Source: Daphnia pulex
Lineage: Eukaryota; Arthropoda; Branchiopoda; Diplostraca; Daphniidae
NCBI RefSeq assembly: GCF_021134715.1
Contig: NC_060017.1
Location: 2,294,001 to 2,358,000 of the forward strand
DNA: 64,000 nucleotides
Reading direction: 5' to 3'
Shown piece after piece: positions 12,673 to 27,600 of the stretch. Numbering within the stretch: position 1 is the stretch's first letter; the number at the start of each line of letters is the position of its first letter. Made by a program: the position numbers and the translations under genes. The notes under the pieces were generated by a model. The model was not told the DNA's origin. It worked only from the letters and a program-made list of their open reading frames with translations, and did not search any database.

Positions 12673-15600
12673 ATGGCCACCGGTAAAGCCATCGTATACT
12701 TGGTATTCGCGTCCGCTCTTATCGGTAAGTCCAAACTTCAAACTTCACAATTTTTTGTCTTTTGGGCTTTCTCTCTCACCGTATAAATGTTGGCCTGTCA
12801 CAGCCGTCTTCTCTCTCAACGTCCCATTTGAACCCTCCCAGTTATATTTCCTTTTGAAAAATTTTGCGAGGGATTTTCATTCCACTTTCTCCGCAAAGAA
12901 AGAAAAAGGTCCGATTCAATTGCGACAGCTTTGGAAATAATTCTTCGCCCATTCTTTTCTTTCCGCTTTATTGAATTGTGTGGATGCCAGTTGGGTTTCG
13001 CATGCTGTCCACTGTTCTTGAAACTCTCTCCCGGAGCTCGAAACAAAATAATAATAATAAAAAAAAATCACTGTGCCAAAACAGCCGACCATTTAGGCGC
13101 TTTTTTGGGTGTCTCTTCTCGCACGAATTGATACAGCAGGACTTGTGCCCAATCTAAGCCGTTAATCGGCCGATCAACTGAAATAATTCGGTTACCATAT
13201 CCGGCAAATGTGTATAAATATTTTTTTTTGTCTGGAATTCCGGCCGATCGATTGGTGGCATGTTAATCCACCCGTTTCGAGGATAAGGAAATATTGAGGC
13301 TTTCGGGTTTTTCCCAATCGTCCGTGAAAATTCAACCTGCAATGCTTTTTTATTTGGTTGTTTTTTGTTTGGTTAATTTTGGATACACTAATAGACACCA
13401 CATGCTTTGTAATACAGTTACGAAAATAGAAGCTACCATCCAAAACGACGTCACACATCCAAATATGGCAGACAGAAAAGAAAAAAGACTCGGGGCAGGC
13501 TTATTTGTAATTTTAAGGCAAGCGTCACGTCAATTTTCCACTTTTTGAAAAATGTTCAAAATCATTTTCATCGCCGTTTTTCTTTCTGGATGCAATTATT
13601 ATATCATTTGTTTGAATCGTCTCAGATCTCAATCACTCAACAAACAAACAAAAAAGATCGTACAAATGCTATAGGTAAACTGCAAAACTCTTTGGGGGGG
13701 AATTTCCTGTAGTAACTCAATCGCTCAGTTCGCCTTTGCCACCGACAATGAAAGGTCTTTTTTTTTCAAAAACATAACGGTATGTGTCTATCTCTATCCT
13801 ATATAAAGCCATTCTTCTATCGTCTGTCGTGTTGCTGTCCATCCTTATTCTAGACCGCCACCTTAGAAACTCACGACCGAGACGGCATTGAAATTGTATG
13901 CTGAGTGTATACTACCGCATCTGCTCAGTTTACTTAATTCGGCCCCGTCCTCACATCGAATGAAATGAAGGCGACAGAACGGGTGATCCGCATCCGAGTG
14001 GACGGCCGGTGCGGACTCTGTGTGATTCGGTCTATTGAATTCGAGCCCCGCGTGTTGTCGTGATCCAGAACGGGTTGTTTGTGGGGGCAGCTGGGTGAAA
14101 CGCCGTTCGACGATTTGGGAAACTCCTTAGCTCCAAAGTTGTATAGTATCACAGATAAACAGTCGATATACATATTCCTCCCCTTGTACATCTTGTTCGT
14201 TTCTCTCTCTCTTTCGTTTCTTCTTCTTCTTCTTTCTCTTTTTTTTTTTTTATGTGAGAGAACTCACGGACCTCACGGGTGGTGGTGGTGGCGGCGGGTG
14301 GCTTGCGCCCAGCTAGCTCCGGGCTCCGGTCCACGCTGCCGTGTATAGCGAGTGTATATATGCAGCAGTACACCGGTTGATCCAGGTTAGTTGGTCATTC
14401 GGCCATCTCACCTGTCCCCCTCTCTCTCTCGGCCGGCTCGGCAGAGTCTTGGGAGGAAAAAAAAAAACAAGCGTTCGGGTCAAACATAAAGAAAAAGAAA
14501 TGTTGTAGAGAATATGCGTAAAATTTGGGGAATTGATGAGACGCTGCATCATTTAGTCGTGTTATACATAGAGGCTTGATGTCGGCTATAGGGCATTCCT
14601 ACAGTCCCCATCAAATGTATAACAAGGACATCCAAGCAAATGATATTAACGGGTGATTTGCGCCGGCTGAAAAAAAAAATGTGCGGTCGGTCTTATCATT
14701 TCTTGATAGGGCACCGGGGCAGTAGAAGAAGAAAAAAATGGTTACAACTCCCGTTTGACCCACAAACGAGTAGTGTCGTAATCAATAACATCGAATAGTT
14801 ATACAAGTATATAAGGAAGGCATGGGAAGGAAGGTGAGTGAGAGAAACTATAAAGAGAGAATGATTCCCCGTCGTCTGAATGATGTCTAACCGGTTAGGG
14901 TTTTTTGGGTGTTTTTTTTTTTCGAGTTCTTCCTTCTTCTTCTGGGTTTTCTCCGCTATATACGTACTATCGCACTTTACACAATGATGCGCAGATATCC
15001 AGCCCGGATGGCCGAAACGAACAGCACACGAGAACTTTCTTTTTTTCCCCCTCTTTTTATTCTCGTCCATTTTCTCTTTCTCCTCTTTCTAACTGTATGT
15101 TTCCCTGCATTAGATTTCTATTTGACTTGCAATCCAATTCGCATTGATATTTTGACTTGATTCTATTCAAGTCGGGATCTACCGTTTCAAAGCCAGCGAA
15201 AGAGAACCGACCGGTGACGTGACGCAATCCCGCCACAAGTAAAAGGAGAGCGAAGGACGTTCCTCTGCTGTGCTCCAACAAATCAGTCGAGTGTGCCACT
15301 GCTTGCAACAAAACTTCAACACAAAATAACCTTCACTCACTTTCTTGTCCAACGTGTAGCAGCTTTTACTACTTTTATACTATGTATACGGTGTGGCATT
15401 ATTAGCGTGGACGGAGTGCGCAATATCCATCTCTATGCGATGTGATTATCTCGCACATTTTATTATTCCACTCGGAGCAGTCGTGATCACGATGGCAGTA
15501 GTGTGAGATAAAGTATGTAAGGTATTACATTTCGTAGGGCATAAATAATAAATGAGATGATGCAAAACTAACGATCCGTGCGCGCGCTCGCTCTCTCTCT

Positions 15601-18600
15601 TATGGTAGATTATGCATTATTCCGCGACTTTTGGGCGCGATTTTATTTTCCCCCGCTGTTTTGCATGGCTCGAGGACGAAGGTGTGCTGCAAAACCGGGC
15701 GATTGTTTATGGAGTAATCTACACTCTGTATAGAGTGTCAGAGGTGAAAGAATACGGCAATAAGTATGATGTACGGTCAATCTCTGGCACTCTTACGCGG
15801 AGCAATTAGGAAAATAGAAAAGGAACACGTCGAATAAGGAGGATAATAGTAATTTTGACAAAGGGAAAGAAAAGAGTAGTAAAACACAAATAGGGGCCGG
15901 GAAATCGTAAAGTTGCTGCTGGTCTCGGTGGCGTATTTAATAATATCCAACACCTGTCGCTTGTTTGTTTTGTTTATTAGTGTTCTAATTCTTTTCTTTT
16001 CTTGAGAGGGAGGGGACCTGAGCATAAACAAGAGAGTCAATAGGACACGGAGAAACAATTGTAACGAAGGTTGGAACATCCACCAACTTTCACCGACAAA
16101 AAATCCGCGCAATTATTGTCATTATCTGTCTGATTTTGAACCCGAAAACGCCATTCAATCTTTTTTACGATTTTCATGTTCTTCATTCTTTATTGCGTAC
16201 AACATAATAAAAATTAGGGTAATAATTCAAACTACTTTTACAGGGGATGAATAAAAGGGGGATGAAAGAAATGAAGAAGCTTTTCTTTATTATAAAAAAA
16301 AATATATATTTATATCCCTGGATTGTCATACCTTATTTTCCCCCTGACACGATACACATATCATCAAGAAGATATCTGTGTAATGTACACCACTTGTCGC
16401 AGATGGGCCGGGGTATTATAACATTTTTTAAAGGGTATTCTTACTCGTTTTTTTTTTGTTTGATTTCCAAATCCCCCCTGTGGTTTGCCCACTCGCCAAA
16501 GGAGTTGCTTGTATTTGATGATGATGATGGCGATAATGACGGTGATTATGTTTTAGATAGACTCGCGGGATTATATGGAAACGAGAAAAAAAGAAGGGAA
16601 AGGTAGAAAGAGAGAGAGAGATGGATAGTATATATAGAAAGGACACAAGAAGAAGAGAAAAAAAAAAGATAGGACCTGTTCCAAGACGGACCTGTTTGAT
16701 GAGCTTCTCTCTTTCTCCTCACTCCAAAGGGCTTACGTATAAAGTCTGTGTGTGTGTGTGTACTATATATTTTTCCGTAAGATGCTAACGGGGAGAAAGT
16801 GCACAAGAGGAGAAAAGAAAGAATAAGAGAAGACCTGCATTTTCTCTTGACCTTTCTCCCTTGATATATAAGAAACAACTCCCCTCTCCGGAGATGGTCT
16901 TTTGGGCCTCAGCTCCGCTGAACACCGGTCCATTGTTCTCTCTCGGACAAATTTTTTCTTCTTCTTCTGGACCCTCTACAGCGTTGCTTGCCTTTTCTAC
17001 GAGCTGGAAATTCTGACTTAATGTATTCTATAGTGGGTTTCTTTGACTATATGCAGACACTGAGCTGCTGCTGGCCTATGAGCTGCGAGCCTATGGTTCT
17101 TCTATTAGGTCGGACAAAACAATGTATCCGGGTGTTGTTGTTGTTTTCCTCCTTCAGCATTTGATTTATGCTTTTTGTACATTCAAGAAGAAAGCCGACA
17201 CTCTCTCGAACAATTTTTTTTTTCTCCTTCGTCTTCTCTTTCTTCTTTTTTTAAAAATAATGATTTTCTCAGGTGTTGTTTTCTTGTCGTGTTCTCTTCC
17301 TGAAACTGCTGGAGCGCCTTGGTGTATATCAATTGCGTCTCCATGGAGATTTCCTCCTTGTGTTGCATCTCTTTTGGTCACGTGCCCTTGAATGATGTCA
17401 AGGTCGATATCAATAGGAAGAGGATCTGGATGGCGCATTTCACAAGACGCAACACACAAGTTGTTGAAACTATAAGACTATAAAAGATATCCATCTGGGC
17501 CGCATTGATAATCAATGGCCTTTCCACTTTGCTCCCCTCCAAATTGAATTGGAAAAAACTGGCGGCCAGCAGTCAGACTCTGCTGTCGAGGCTGTTGAAT
17601 ATGAAAAGAAGCCAATTCATTTGGAATAAGTAAAAGTAAAAGTGCACCAATGATTACGCGAGAAAAGAGATCACGACGATTGCATGTATACGAGAAGACT
17701 AGACATTTTATTGACGTGATATGTGCTGGAATGAGATCAAGTGGCTGAGAATCAAAAGAAACATTATTCAAACTAAAAAAGTAAAAGACAAAAAGGGAAA
17801 GTTTCCCCCTTGGAGTGGAGAGAGGCGAGAAAGGAGGAGACGCTCGTCGACAACGATATACTTATCTTTCAAACTCTGTTTGGTGTCTAGTTGCGCGCTA
17901 GCTTTTCCCTTCGACGTGAGCGAAAGGTACTCACGCTTCCTCCCTTTCTTTACGAGCAGATCACGAACCGTCAAAGCCCAAAAATACGACGAAAAGAGGC
18001 AGCAGTATATAACAGTTGCCACGGTATTATATAGCTCAGATCCTGTTACACTCACTCATAGACATAAAAATAAAGAATAAAAGAACCTTCTCTTTTTTCT
18101 TGTTTGCGTGAATTTTGAAATCTGGCCCTCGTTTTATTTTGACTATGTCGGGAGCTGTGCTGTGAATTCTTTTTTTATTATTATTAAACCCGGAATGGTA
18201 GCCCCTCCCCCTATTTGTGGTCGACACGTACTAGATTGCATGTAAAGAAATCGAGAGAGCAACTTCATAGTATCTACATCACATTATACAATCAGACACT
18301 TTTGATTTGGAGGTCGGCGAGTGCGAGCGAACCGCGCCCATTAGCTTCAAGGCAGGGCGAGGACAGTGCGTCAGTCGACGACTTCCCGGATCGATTTCAA
18401 TTTTTTTACCTTGGGTATTTTTGCTTGGTACCAAAATTCTACCCTTTCATTCCAGCTCTATTTTTTCTTGTTTCTATCTGTCCGTCTTTGGAAGCCAACC
18501 CAAAGAAGATTTCCATGAGGATTTGGTGCGTCGCTATATGACCGTCACCGCTCCGTCCATGCATCACTCCCGATGTCAACATCATCGAAATGAAAAAAAA

Positions 18601-21600
18601 AGAGCTTTCACATCATTTCTCATTTTCCGTGAGATTTTTCGAGGTCGATTCGGTTCCGTATTCCCTGCTGGACTCGAGAAGTTGTTCACGTCAAGCTCGC
18701 TCTTTTCACAAGGATTTTTCTTTTGATGCTGTTGTGCCATAATCCAGAGGGTGTATAGAATAACTCGTGCCGGCTCTCTCCTTTTCGGTCGGGGAATTTT
18801 TTTTCTTTTCAAGTTCGGAAGCGAAAGTCAATTTTTATTTGCTTTGGCTTTTGTGTATTTTTGTGTATACGTGTAGTAGTTGTGCACAGTTGTTGCGCTA
18901 GGGCGTCACTTTGGTCGTGTTCGCACACGACTGTCATACTTTTACTTTTTTTCCCCTTTTCTTCTTCCTTTTACATCCATCCATGCGTGGCCATAACACA
19001 TATCTATATCTACACAGTATATCGACGTGTGCGCGTCGCAACTTTCAAACCGTCGGTGAGGCGTATCCATTTCACGACCGATGCCTTTTTCTTCACCTCA
19101 TTCTTCTCCCGAGCTCGTTCTTCTCTCGTTTTTTTTTCGATTCAATCGATTGTGTATTGCAGCGCTAGCGTAAATCCTCATCGGAACAAATTCGACCGCA
19201 TCGCTTTTCTGTTGCGCATACTATATGGATATACAGTCACGACTGTATATTCTGTGCAGACATTCCCACACAAATGTGGCCGACAACAACTTGATGGTTG
19301 AGAGAACTCGCAACGCCCCTGTGTGTTTAACTTTTTTCGGAAGGAAAGTTTTTCTTCTTCTTCTTCTCTCCCTTAGAAAGAGTTAACGATTTAATAATGG
19401 AACACACAGTGCCGACATCATCATCATCACGGCCTTTCGTCATTTCTCTCTCGTTTCTTTCTACATAACTCTTCACCGTTTTCCCACAGAAAACTTAAAC
19501 ACTACAAGCGGTGTCTAATTGAATGCATAGTGACGACTTTATTTCCATCCATCCAACCCCACGCATCGAGAGAAAGGCAAACGGCCATCCGAAAGTAACC
19601 GTCGTGCAAAGCGTCTTATATACTGTCTCTGCAGTCAGCAACGGCCTTCTCCTTTTTAATAGCGAATAGAACGAAAGGCCATGAGCCAGCACCAGCAGTA
19701 ATGGCGGAGTACACAGGCGACTCTCGGCGCCCGGCTATTGAGCTCAATGATCCCCAAAGTGATTTCAGCAGCGCAGGCCAGCAACACAGTTCACGGCTGA
19801 ACATTTGGGTGCTGCTGCTGCTGCTCTGGCTGCAGCTGGTGCTGTTGGTGAAGGGAACTTATACTACTATAATTCTCGATTCGTGGAATAAGGTTCAAGC
19901 GTGAGTGTGTTCTCATGGCCGTTTGTGCATAAAGAGAGAGAGATAGAAACAATCGACTCACGCTCTTTCTCTTTTAATTCTAGTCTCTTTGAATTTGATC
20001 GTGCGCAAGCCAAATACCATAAACAGCCGTATAAAGACATGAATGACAGCATTTGTGGGTTTTTGGGGGGATTACCTGATCAATTTTCAGGTTGTTCCAT
20101 TAATTTGGCGTCTTAGCGAATCAAACGGGATAATGAGAGAGACGCACTTTCTGTACAGGCACAACACAAAATCCCTTGTCACATACTTACTGGTCTATAA
20201 ACTAGATTTTTCATTGCCACACATTTATTTATTTTTTTTTCTTTATTTTTTTTTCTCTTGATCGAATGAAACAGGCTGGACTGCTGGGCAGAAACGGACG
20301 AAAGTCGGAACGAGCATTGCCGGTAGCGAGATTGAAATGGCGCCTGATTTTGAATGTCCCGAAGAATTCGGTTACTACCCGGCGCCGAACGACTGCACTC
20401 GGTAAGAACAAGAAAAACAACAAAAAAACAAACAAGTGAAATTCGCTTTTTCTTTTTGGACGTGATTTTTGGACGGTCGTGTATAGTATATATATAACAA
20501 CCGTAGCAATATAAAAAAATTAATGTTCCTTTTTCTTTTCCTTGTTTGCTAATTTCCGGTCTCTTTTTTTTTTTAATTTTCGCCTTACAGTTACTACGTT
20601 TGCGTATTTGGTGGCGCCTTATTAGAAAGCTGCACCGGCGGTTTGGTCTACAGGTAAAGTTCACAATTTATAGTTTACCCTAGGAGCTATATTGTCACAC
20701 ACTTCTTATTTCTTTTTATACTCTTCCACTCATGAAACAAAAAAAAGAACCTCCCTTGAATTGTGTGCGAAAAAAGCAGTGAAAGCTCACGAAATGGCAC
20801 AATCTGACAGAACATTAGTTCATTCTTTTCTGAATTCTTTTATTCTGAAAAGCGTTTGAAATTAATTGTCTGAAATTTGACACGCTTTTCTCATTTTTAA
20901 AAATTTCTGCCTTCTGTCCTGTTTGATGCTCTAAAACCCTACATTCCAGCGTTTGACCTATATTGCGTTATGCGAGGAATAACAAACAAACACAGAGCGA
21001 GAGAAAAGAATGGCCAACAATCGAGTTCGTGCCACAGTCCATTGGCAGTTTCAACAAAATCGACTTTTACGGTTCCTGCCAAACACATTGTTGCATTCGG
21101 TGAATTCCGTGCCGCCGTAAATCAATCAAGACTGTCTCAGCAAACGTTCTGCCGTGAGTCGAGATTTGTTCGACGACTGCGCTCGTTCCGTTTCTTTTTT
21201 TCTAACGATATCATCCGATTTGCACGGTCAGTAAAACAACGTGAATGCTCTCATTTTTAGACAATCACTCTGTCCCAGTTTCGTTGCCTTCTTCTTTTAA
21301 TATCTTAAACGCAATTTACGCAATTCCGTATGCTTTTCCTTACGTGCTTGACTGTCCGCCAAGGCAAGGAAAAACTCTCACGACGTCGTTCCAAATGGGG
21401 GAGGGGGACAGAAGGATGCAGGTTTCTCTTGACAGATGAATTGTTTCGCCATCAACAATATTTCCTTTCCTCGTAGGAAACAAAAACAAAAAATGGAAAG
21501 AAAAATGAATCTGTTTCAAATGATGATTCTCGTTTCAGTTGTCTGCACACGGGCAACCGACCATCCCGACATGTATTTATAAATATAGCTCGCACACTTT

Positions 21601-24600
21601 TGCTTTTTCGTGATGGCAACTGTTCACCGCTGCTGATTTCTGTTACGTCATTTAGCGCGAGAATAAGAAAAAGAAAAACATTAGCCACAGTCAATTTATG
21701 TTTGTTTGTAATTTTTCTCACGGCGCAGTCACGAATTGCAGACATGCGATTGGCCGCGTAACGTCGGATGTCTGACGGGAGCGGAAGCCATGGCTATTAA
21801 CAAGCCCAAACCACCTGCCCGACCTTCGGCTGACCAGAAAACCAACTCTCCATTGACGCAATTCTTGAGCTCCGAGTAAGTCTTGCTTCACTCTCAACAT
21901 TTTCTAAATCCACTCATTGATTGATATAACGTAACAGTAGCAATAAACCATCCTCCAGCCGGACCCAGTCGACCACTTCATCGACCAACTCTCGGTCCAA
22001 GGCGCCACTAACGTTTGAGGTATGGCGACACAATTGCATAAAAAGACGAACAATTAAGAAACTTTATAATTGACATTTGATGACGCACAGCTATTGGGTG
22101 ACGTTGCTGCCACGATTGACAACCGACAAGGACGGGATTTCCAGGGAACTACGCCACTGAGATCACAGGGACAGAACGCCCAGATTGGTGGCACCTCTAG
22201 AAACACACTCGCCGGTGAAAACCCCAAACCCAACAGCTTCAACGCACGCTCTCAAGCTCCCGTATGTCACACAACTCACGATTCTTTTACCAGGCTGTTA
22301 TACCTTAACGAATTTTCCCGTTATTTCCAACGTGTCTGTAGCGCGTCGAAGATCTCCCAGATGACTTCATTCCAGCCACCACATTCAACCCTACAGCTGG
22401 CCGCTTCCCCCACAGGTAAACAATCCATCTCACTCGATTCAAATTTATTCCTTATACCCTAAATTCTCACCGCACTCCTACCTCAAAGAAAAAAAAGGTA
22501 AGACTGTAAAACGAAAAAAGAACAAAAAAAAAAGAAAGGATTACATTCCTCGAGTAACAAGAAAATCAGAAAACACATACAAAGAAAAAAAACTAGATGA
22601 TAACACTTGGTATTTGATACACGTGCGCACTCTTTTGGGGTTATGTGTTGTACAGTCGCTCGATGGCCTTCCGGAGCCGTCAACATCCTGGCGAACGGTT
22701 GATCAGCCATCGTCATGACGTCGACAACGACTACTACTACTATGACGACGACGATGACGACACAATGACTTCTTCCTCTGGTTTCACAATCTTTAATCAC
22801 AACCTCGATCGTAACGATGAGGACGTGAGCGTGAAGACGAGGGGCAAATTCGCCGACAGGTAGATGGAATCCATCACACACGTTGCCATCAGACACAAAA
22901 ACTAAAAAATTAAAAAAACGCTTTTTTTTTCGTTATGTAAAAGATTGCGTGCAGCAATACAGTCACACCCGATACACATACTAACCAAATAAATCTAACG
23001 GTAGATGAAAGAAAAATTACGAGGCGGGCAAGAAGTTCATCAGTCAAAGGTTGCCACATCCATTCTCTAAAGTTTATACCCACTTTTCTCTGTCATGACC
23101 AATTTCAAAAAAGAAAATTAACAGTCCGAGGGGCATATAATATATAATGGATGATTGAGCATTTTTATGACTGATGAACTTGGTGATAAAATAGGCTGTA
23201 TTGTTGTCGCAACATTATTAAAAGCTTTTTTTTAATGTTTTTCTGCCGGGTAGAACGCGTTTTTTTTTCTTTTGTATAATAACGCGACTTATTTTTGTTT
23301 TATTGGTCCATGGAAACTTACAAAAAAAAATACGAACAAACAAACGAAACAAACACACAAACACGACACGAAAATCCGACACTAAAGGGACGACGAGCTA
23401 TTCTGGAACCCTAATCACAACGGTCAGCAGAAGGAGGAACGATTCCACGAAGAGAGCATCCCTTCAATGCATTTCAATCCAATCAACGCCAATTCTCAGC
23501 GGTCGGTATTTGAGCACACGAATCACGGCCCGGTGCCGGTGCGCGGTGCTTCACAGCACAGAAGTAGTGCCCAGTCACCGTCGATGGAGTCGAGGCATTT
23601 CATTCAGCAGAGTGCGACATCCTTTCGTCCATTCCAGGGCGGACAGCGCCCACATTCAGACAGTCAATTCAATGACGAACCGTCCAGCGCTGGTCAATTT
23701 CAACCGCAGGTTCGTGTTCAGGGCGACGGTTCCGCTGAATTGCGCCACCAACCAGCGTCGTCGTCGTCCTCTCACGGCGTTGTGCCACTATTGTTCCGGC
23801 AACAACAGACACAGCCACCACAACAACAACAGCAATCATTCTCTGAGCGCCCAGTTCCTTTCACCGCGTTCGCAAAGCAACCAAACACTCGCTTACCCAG
23901 TAACAATCGGCCCCCTATTCTAACTGCCTCACAATTCCAAACCAGTCCCACTACTACTGACGATTTTGATGGCTCTAATGACGAACAACAATCACCCACA
24001 CTAGACTGGAATCAACAACCACAACGACAAGCACAGCAAACGTTACGACCAGGCCCGCCAAGGTATAAGGACATGTTGTTGTATACACTACTCTAGACCT
24101 CCTCCTCTCCTCTCTGACTTTTGGGCTGTCCGTGTTCTCTTGTGACTTGCTGGCTGACACAATTCGGTTCTCGGTGATTCTCCTTACATTTTTGCACGTT
24201 TTCTTTTGAGGTCTTTTCCATTTTATCTTCAATGTGCACGCGAGTTTTCCGGAAAAAAAACCCAAACAAAACCAACAAAAGTTTTTAGATTGAAGACGAC
24301 TCGACGATGTTTAACATTTTTTACTTTCTGCGTACAGAGTTGATTCCAGAGTGCCAACTGGAGCCAGTTTGCCCAGCAGCGATCAGTTCCACCGAGAGAC
24401 CACTGTGCGCCAACCAACGACTGAACCTATTCAAACCGAGGCTGATTTTGCCGACCAGTGGGAAGCTCCAGCTCCTCAAAGACAGCAGCCCGTCCAGCAG
24501 AGACCAAGCAGTTCTTCTCGTCAGCCAGAGAGGCCTGTTACCACTACTACAGAGTTCCCAGTAAGAGCACCAGCTCAATCTTCCAGTCAATTCAGCGAGA

Positions 24601-27600
24601 CCGACGTTGACTATCACGGATTCCCCGTCGATGAGTTGGCCACTTCCGAGCCTTCTGCCGATCAGTTTGCTGATTACGACATCTTCGACGATCGTAAGTT
24701 GCTTATTATTCCAACAACTTGAAATTGAGAGTTTAATCAAATTAATGCGATTGTAATTGAACAGCAGCGACCACTGGAGTCCGTCCTCAGGAAGAAGAAT
24801 TCTTCGAAGCCCCCGTCACCAGGTAATTTATTATATTCTTAATTATCATCTTATCGCCTTTCGTACTATATCTGTTGTTTTTTCTTGCAGGACCGTCCCT
24901 ACCACAACATCTACCACTACTACCACAACTACCACAACTACAACTACAACTCCTAAACCTCTTCAGCGAGGAGCCAACAGAGGCAAACCAGCAGGTGATA
25001 GAGGATCTTCTCGTTTCCGCCCATCCGACTCCAACCGCGAAGAAGAATCCGCACCTGCTCCATCATCATCGGGAACTAAGTCAGTATACCTTTATCATCT
25101 TTTGGCATACAATAAAACAACTGAAATAAACACGTTTCTCATTGTTTTGTAGACGCCGCCCGACACTGAAGCCCGTCTCTGACTTGGTCCGGAACACTCC
25201 AGCTGAACCGATCGACATCATGCAGCATCCTCCCCGCCGGTGAGTTTCTTTTTGTGTGAGCTAGAACTTCTAGTTTAATAAAACGTGACATTTTAATATT
25301 CTTGACAGATTGGAGCCCATCTTCCCTCAGCCGACTCCGGATGAGCCTGCCGCTAAATGTAACGCCGACGTTTGCCGTCTTCCCGACTGTAACTGCGGAG
25401 GAAAAGACATTCCAGGTAACTTATCGATGATTTAGTTTTGAAGCGTAGATAGAAAAAATTTCTAAAATAGTTTCAATCACGCATTGCACATCGTCAAACG
25501 AATCTAATCAAAAGAGATGGTATTTTGTTCCGTTTTCTACGCGATTGCTCTGAACCGTCAATTAACTAACAGGCGGTTTACGAGCGATCGACACGCCACA
25601 GTTGGTACTCCTGACATTCGACGACGCAGTTAACGACTTAAACAAAGAACTTTACAGCGACTTGTTTGAAACGGGCCGAGTCAATCCCAACGGATGTCCG
25701 ATCGCAGGCACTTTTTACGTGTCCCACGAATGGACCGACTACGGCCAGGTCCAGAACCTGTACGCCGACGGACACGAAATTGCTTCGCACACCATTTCGT
25801 AAGTGGACGGATGATCCGGATTCATTCCGCTTCCACCGCTCCGTCCGAGAGACATCCAACACCAAAGTTTTTCTTTGCCCGGTTTAACGTGATCCCGCTA
25901 ACCATTCAACCAAAAGACGTTGCTCTTAATTTACTCCTTTTACCTTGTGTTACAAAATCCGACAGAACAAAAATTCAACGACAAACTAAAAACGAACAAA
26001 CGAACAAAAATCAGCCAGTCTTTTAACGTCAAAGTTATAGGCAGGGATGAAACGGTATAGATCAGGCGATATTAACAAGCAAATCGATTATCAAGCAAAT
26101 CCTGGCCAGTGTTTTCCCCGGTTTTCCCCCTCCCGTCAGCTTTATTTTACTGTATCGCAATGTCATTTTTCTAGGCGGCTTTCGAGTAAATGATACGCCG
26201 CAAATTGTCTTGTTGACGTTTGACGATTCCGTCAACGACCTGAACAAGAAGCTCTTCAGCGACCTCTTCGAAAAGGGCCGACTCAACCCCAACGGCTGCC
26301 CCATCGCCGGCACATTTTACGTCTCGCACGAGTGGACCGACTACGGCCAAGTGCAGAACCTCTACGCAGATGGGCACGAGATTGCTTCTCACACCATCTC
26401 GTAAGTCACCGTCCTAAGTAGGGAAAAAAAATCCCAAAAATAAAAATATAAAAACTCTCCCTTCGGAATCGGCATTATACAAACCTTCGCTACTACTACT
26501 TTTGCTGTTTCTCAAATTACTTGTTCACGAAATCCTCATATCCCTCCACTTTTTTTTCGGTCCATTTTTTGGTTAATCCTGGTGTCGAGTCTACTAAACT
26601 TCGAAAAAGCTATCTGCAATTGGTCGGTTGAATGGTTAAAAGAGTGGTCGGGTACCTTTTTGTGGCAACATGGTTTGGATAAACTTGGACGTGGCGGTTT
26701 TTTTATATTTTTCCTGGTTTCGCTTTCAAAATTGGTTTCAAAATTTAATGTTATTCTCTGTTGAACGACGCCCAAAAAAGGCATAGTTTCGGCGAACAAA
26801 TGTCTGCCAAGAAATGGGCCAAAGAAGCTGCCGGACAGCGTGACATCATGGCCGCTTATGGTGGCGTTCGTGCTGAAGATATCCGTGGTCTGAGAGCGCC
26901 TTTCTTATCGGTAATAGTGTTTTCCATTGTTTATCGTACGTGACTCCATGTGTAATGATTGATTTGACCCATTCACAGGTCGGAGGAAACCGCATGTTCA
27001 AAATGCTTTACGACATGAACTTCACCTATGACTCATCGATGCCCGTCTATGAGAACAAACCACCTTCATGGCCCTACACTTTGGATTACAAGATCTTCCA
27101 TGACTGCATGATTCCACCATGCCCAACCAAATCTTATCCAGGTAATTAATTAATTATTTCTAATGATTTCAATTAAGTACAGGCCATAGATCAACGATAT
27201 GGTTTTCAAATATTTTCAGGTGTTTGGGAAGTACCCATGGTTATGTGGCAAGACTTGAACGGAGGAAGATGCTCCATGGGTGACGGTTGCAGCAACCCAC
27301 CAGATGCCGAGGGAGTGTACAAGATGTTGATCAAGAACTTTGAGCGTCATTACACCACCAACAGGTATAAGTCATTTGCTCCTCTTTTCGCTTACATACG
27401 AGTTAATCCTAACGAACATTACAGGGCACCTTTCCCACTGTACTATCACGCTTCTTGGTTCACGACAGCCCACCACAAGGAAGGTTTCGAAGCTTTCCTT
27501 GATACTATCGTCTCCATGGACGACGTCTGGTTGGTCACGAATTGGCAAGCCATTCAATGGGTACGAGATCCTACTCCGCTGGATCGCATCAAGACCTTTA

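Noticed and set aside
14370..14390. CCGGTTGATCCAGG, similar to the 5' end of 18S rRNA
   Set aside because: Only about 10 bases match and nothing after them resembles rRNA.
18861..19301. 146-codon plus-strand ORF in the deacetylase intron
   Set aside because: Composition follows the T/C-rich intron (many F, S, L, R), and a second frame is open over the same bases.
20179..20664. 161-codon minus-strand ORF
   Set aside because: Antisense shadow of deacetylase exons 2 and 3 and their A-rich introns.
22483..22896. 137-codon minus-strand ORF with a Val/Ile-rich run
   Set aside because: Antisense of the Asp-rich deacetylase exon 8; the repeats come from GAC/GAT codons read backwards.
23303..23923. 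206-codon plus-strand ORF
   Set aside because: Alternative frame of the Q-rich deacetylase exon 9. The phase inherited from exon 8 selects the other frame, which continues into exon 10.
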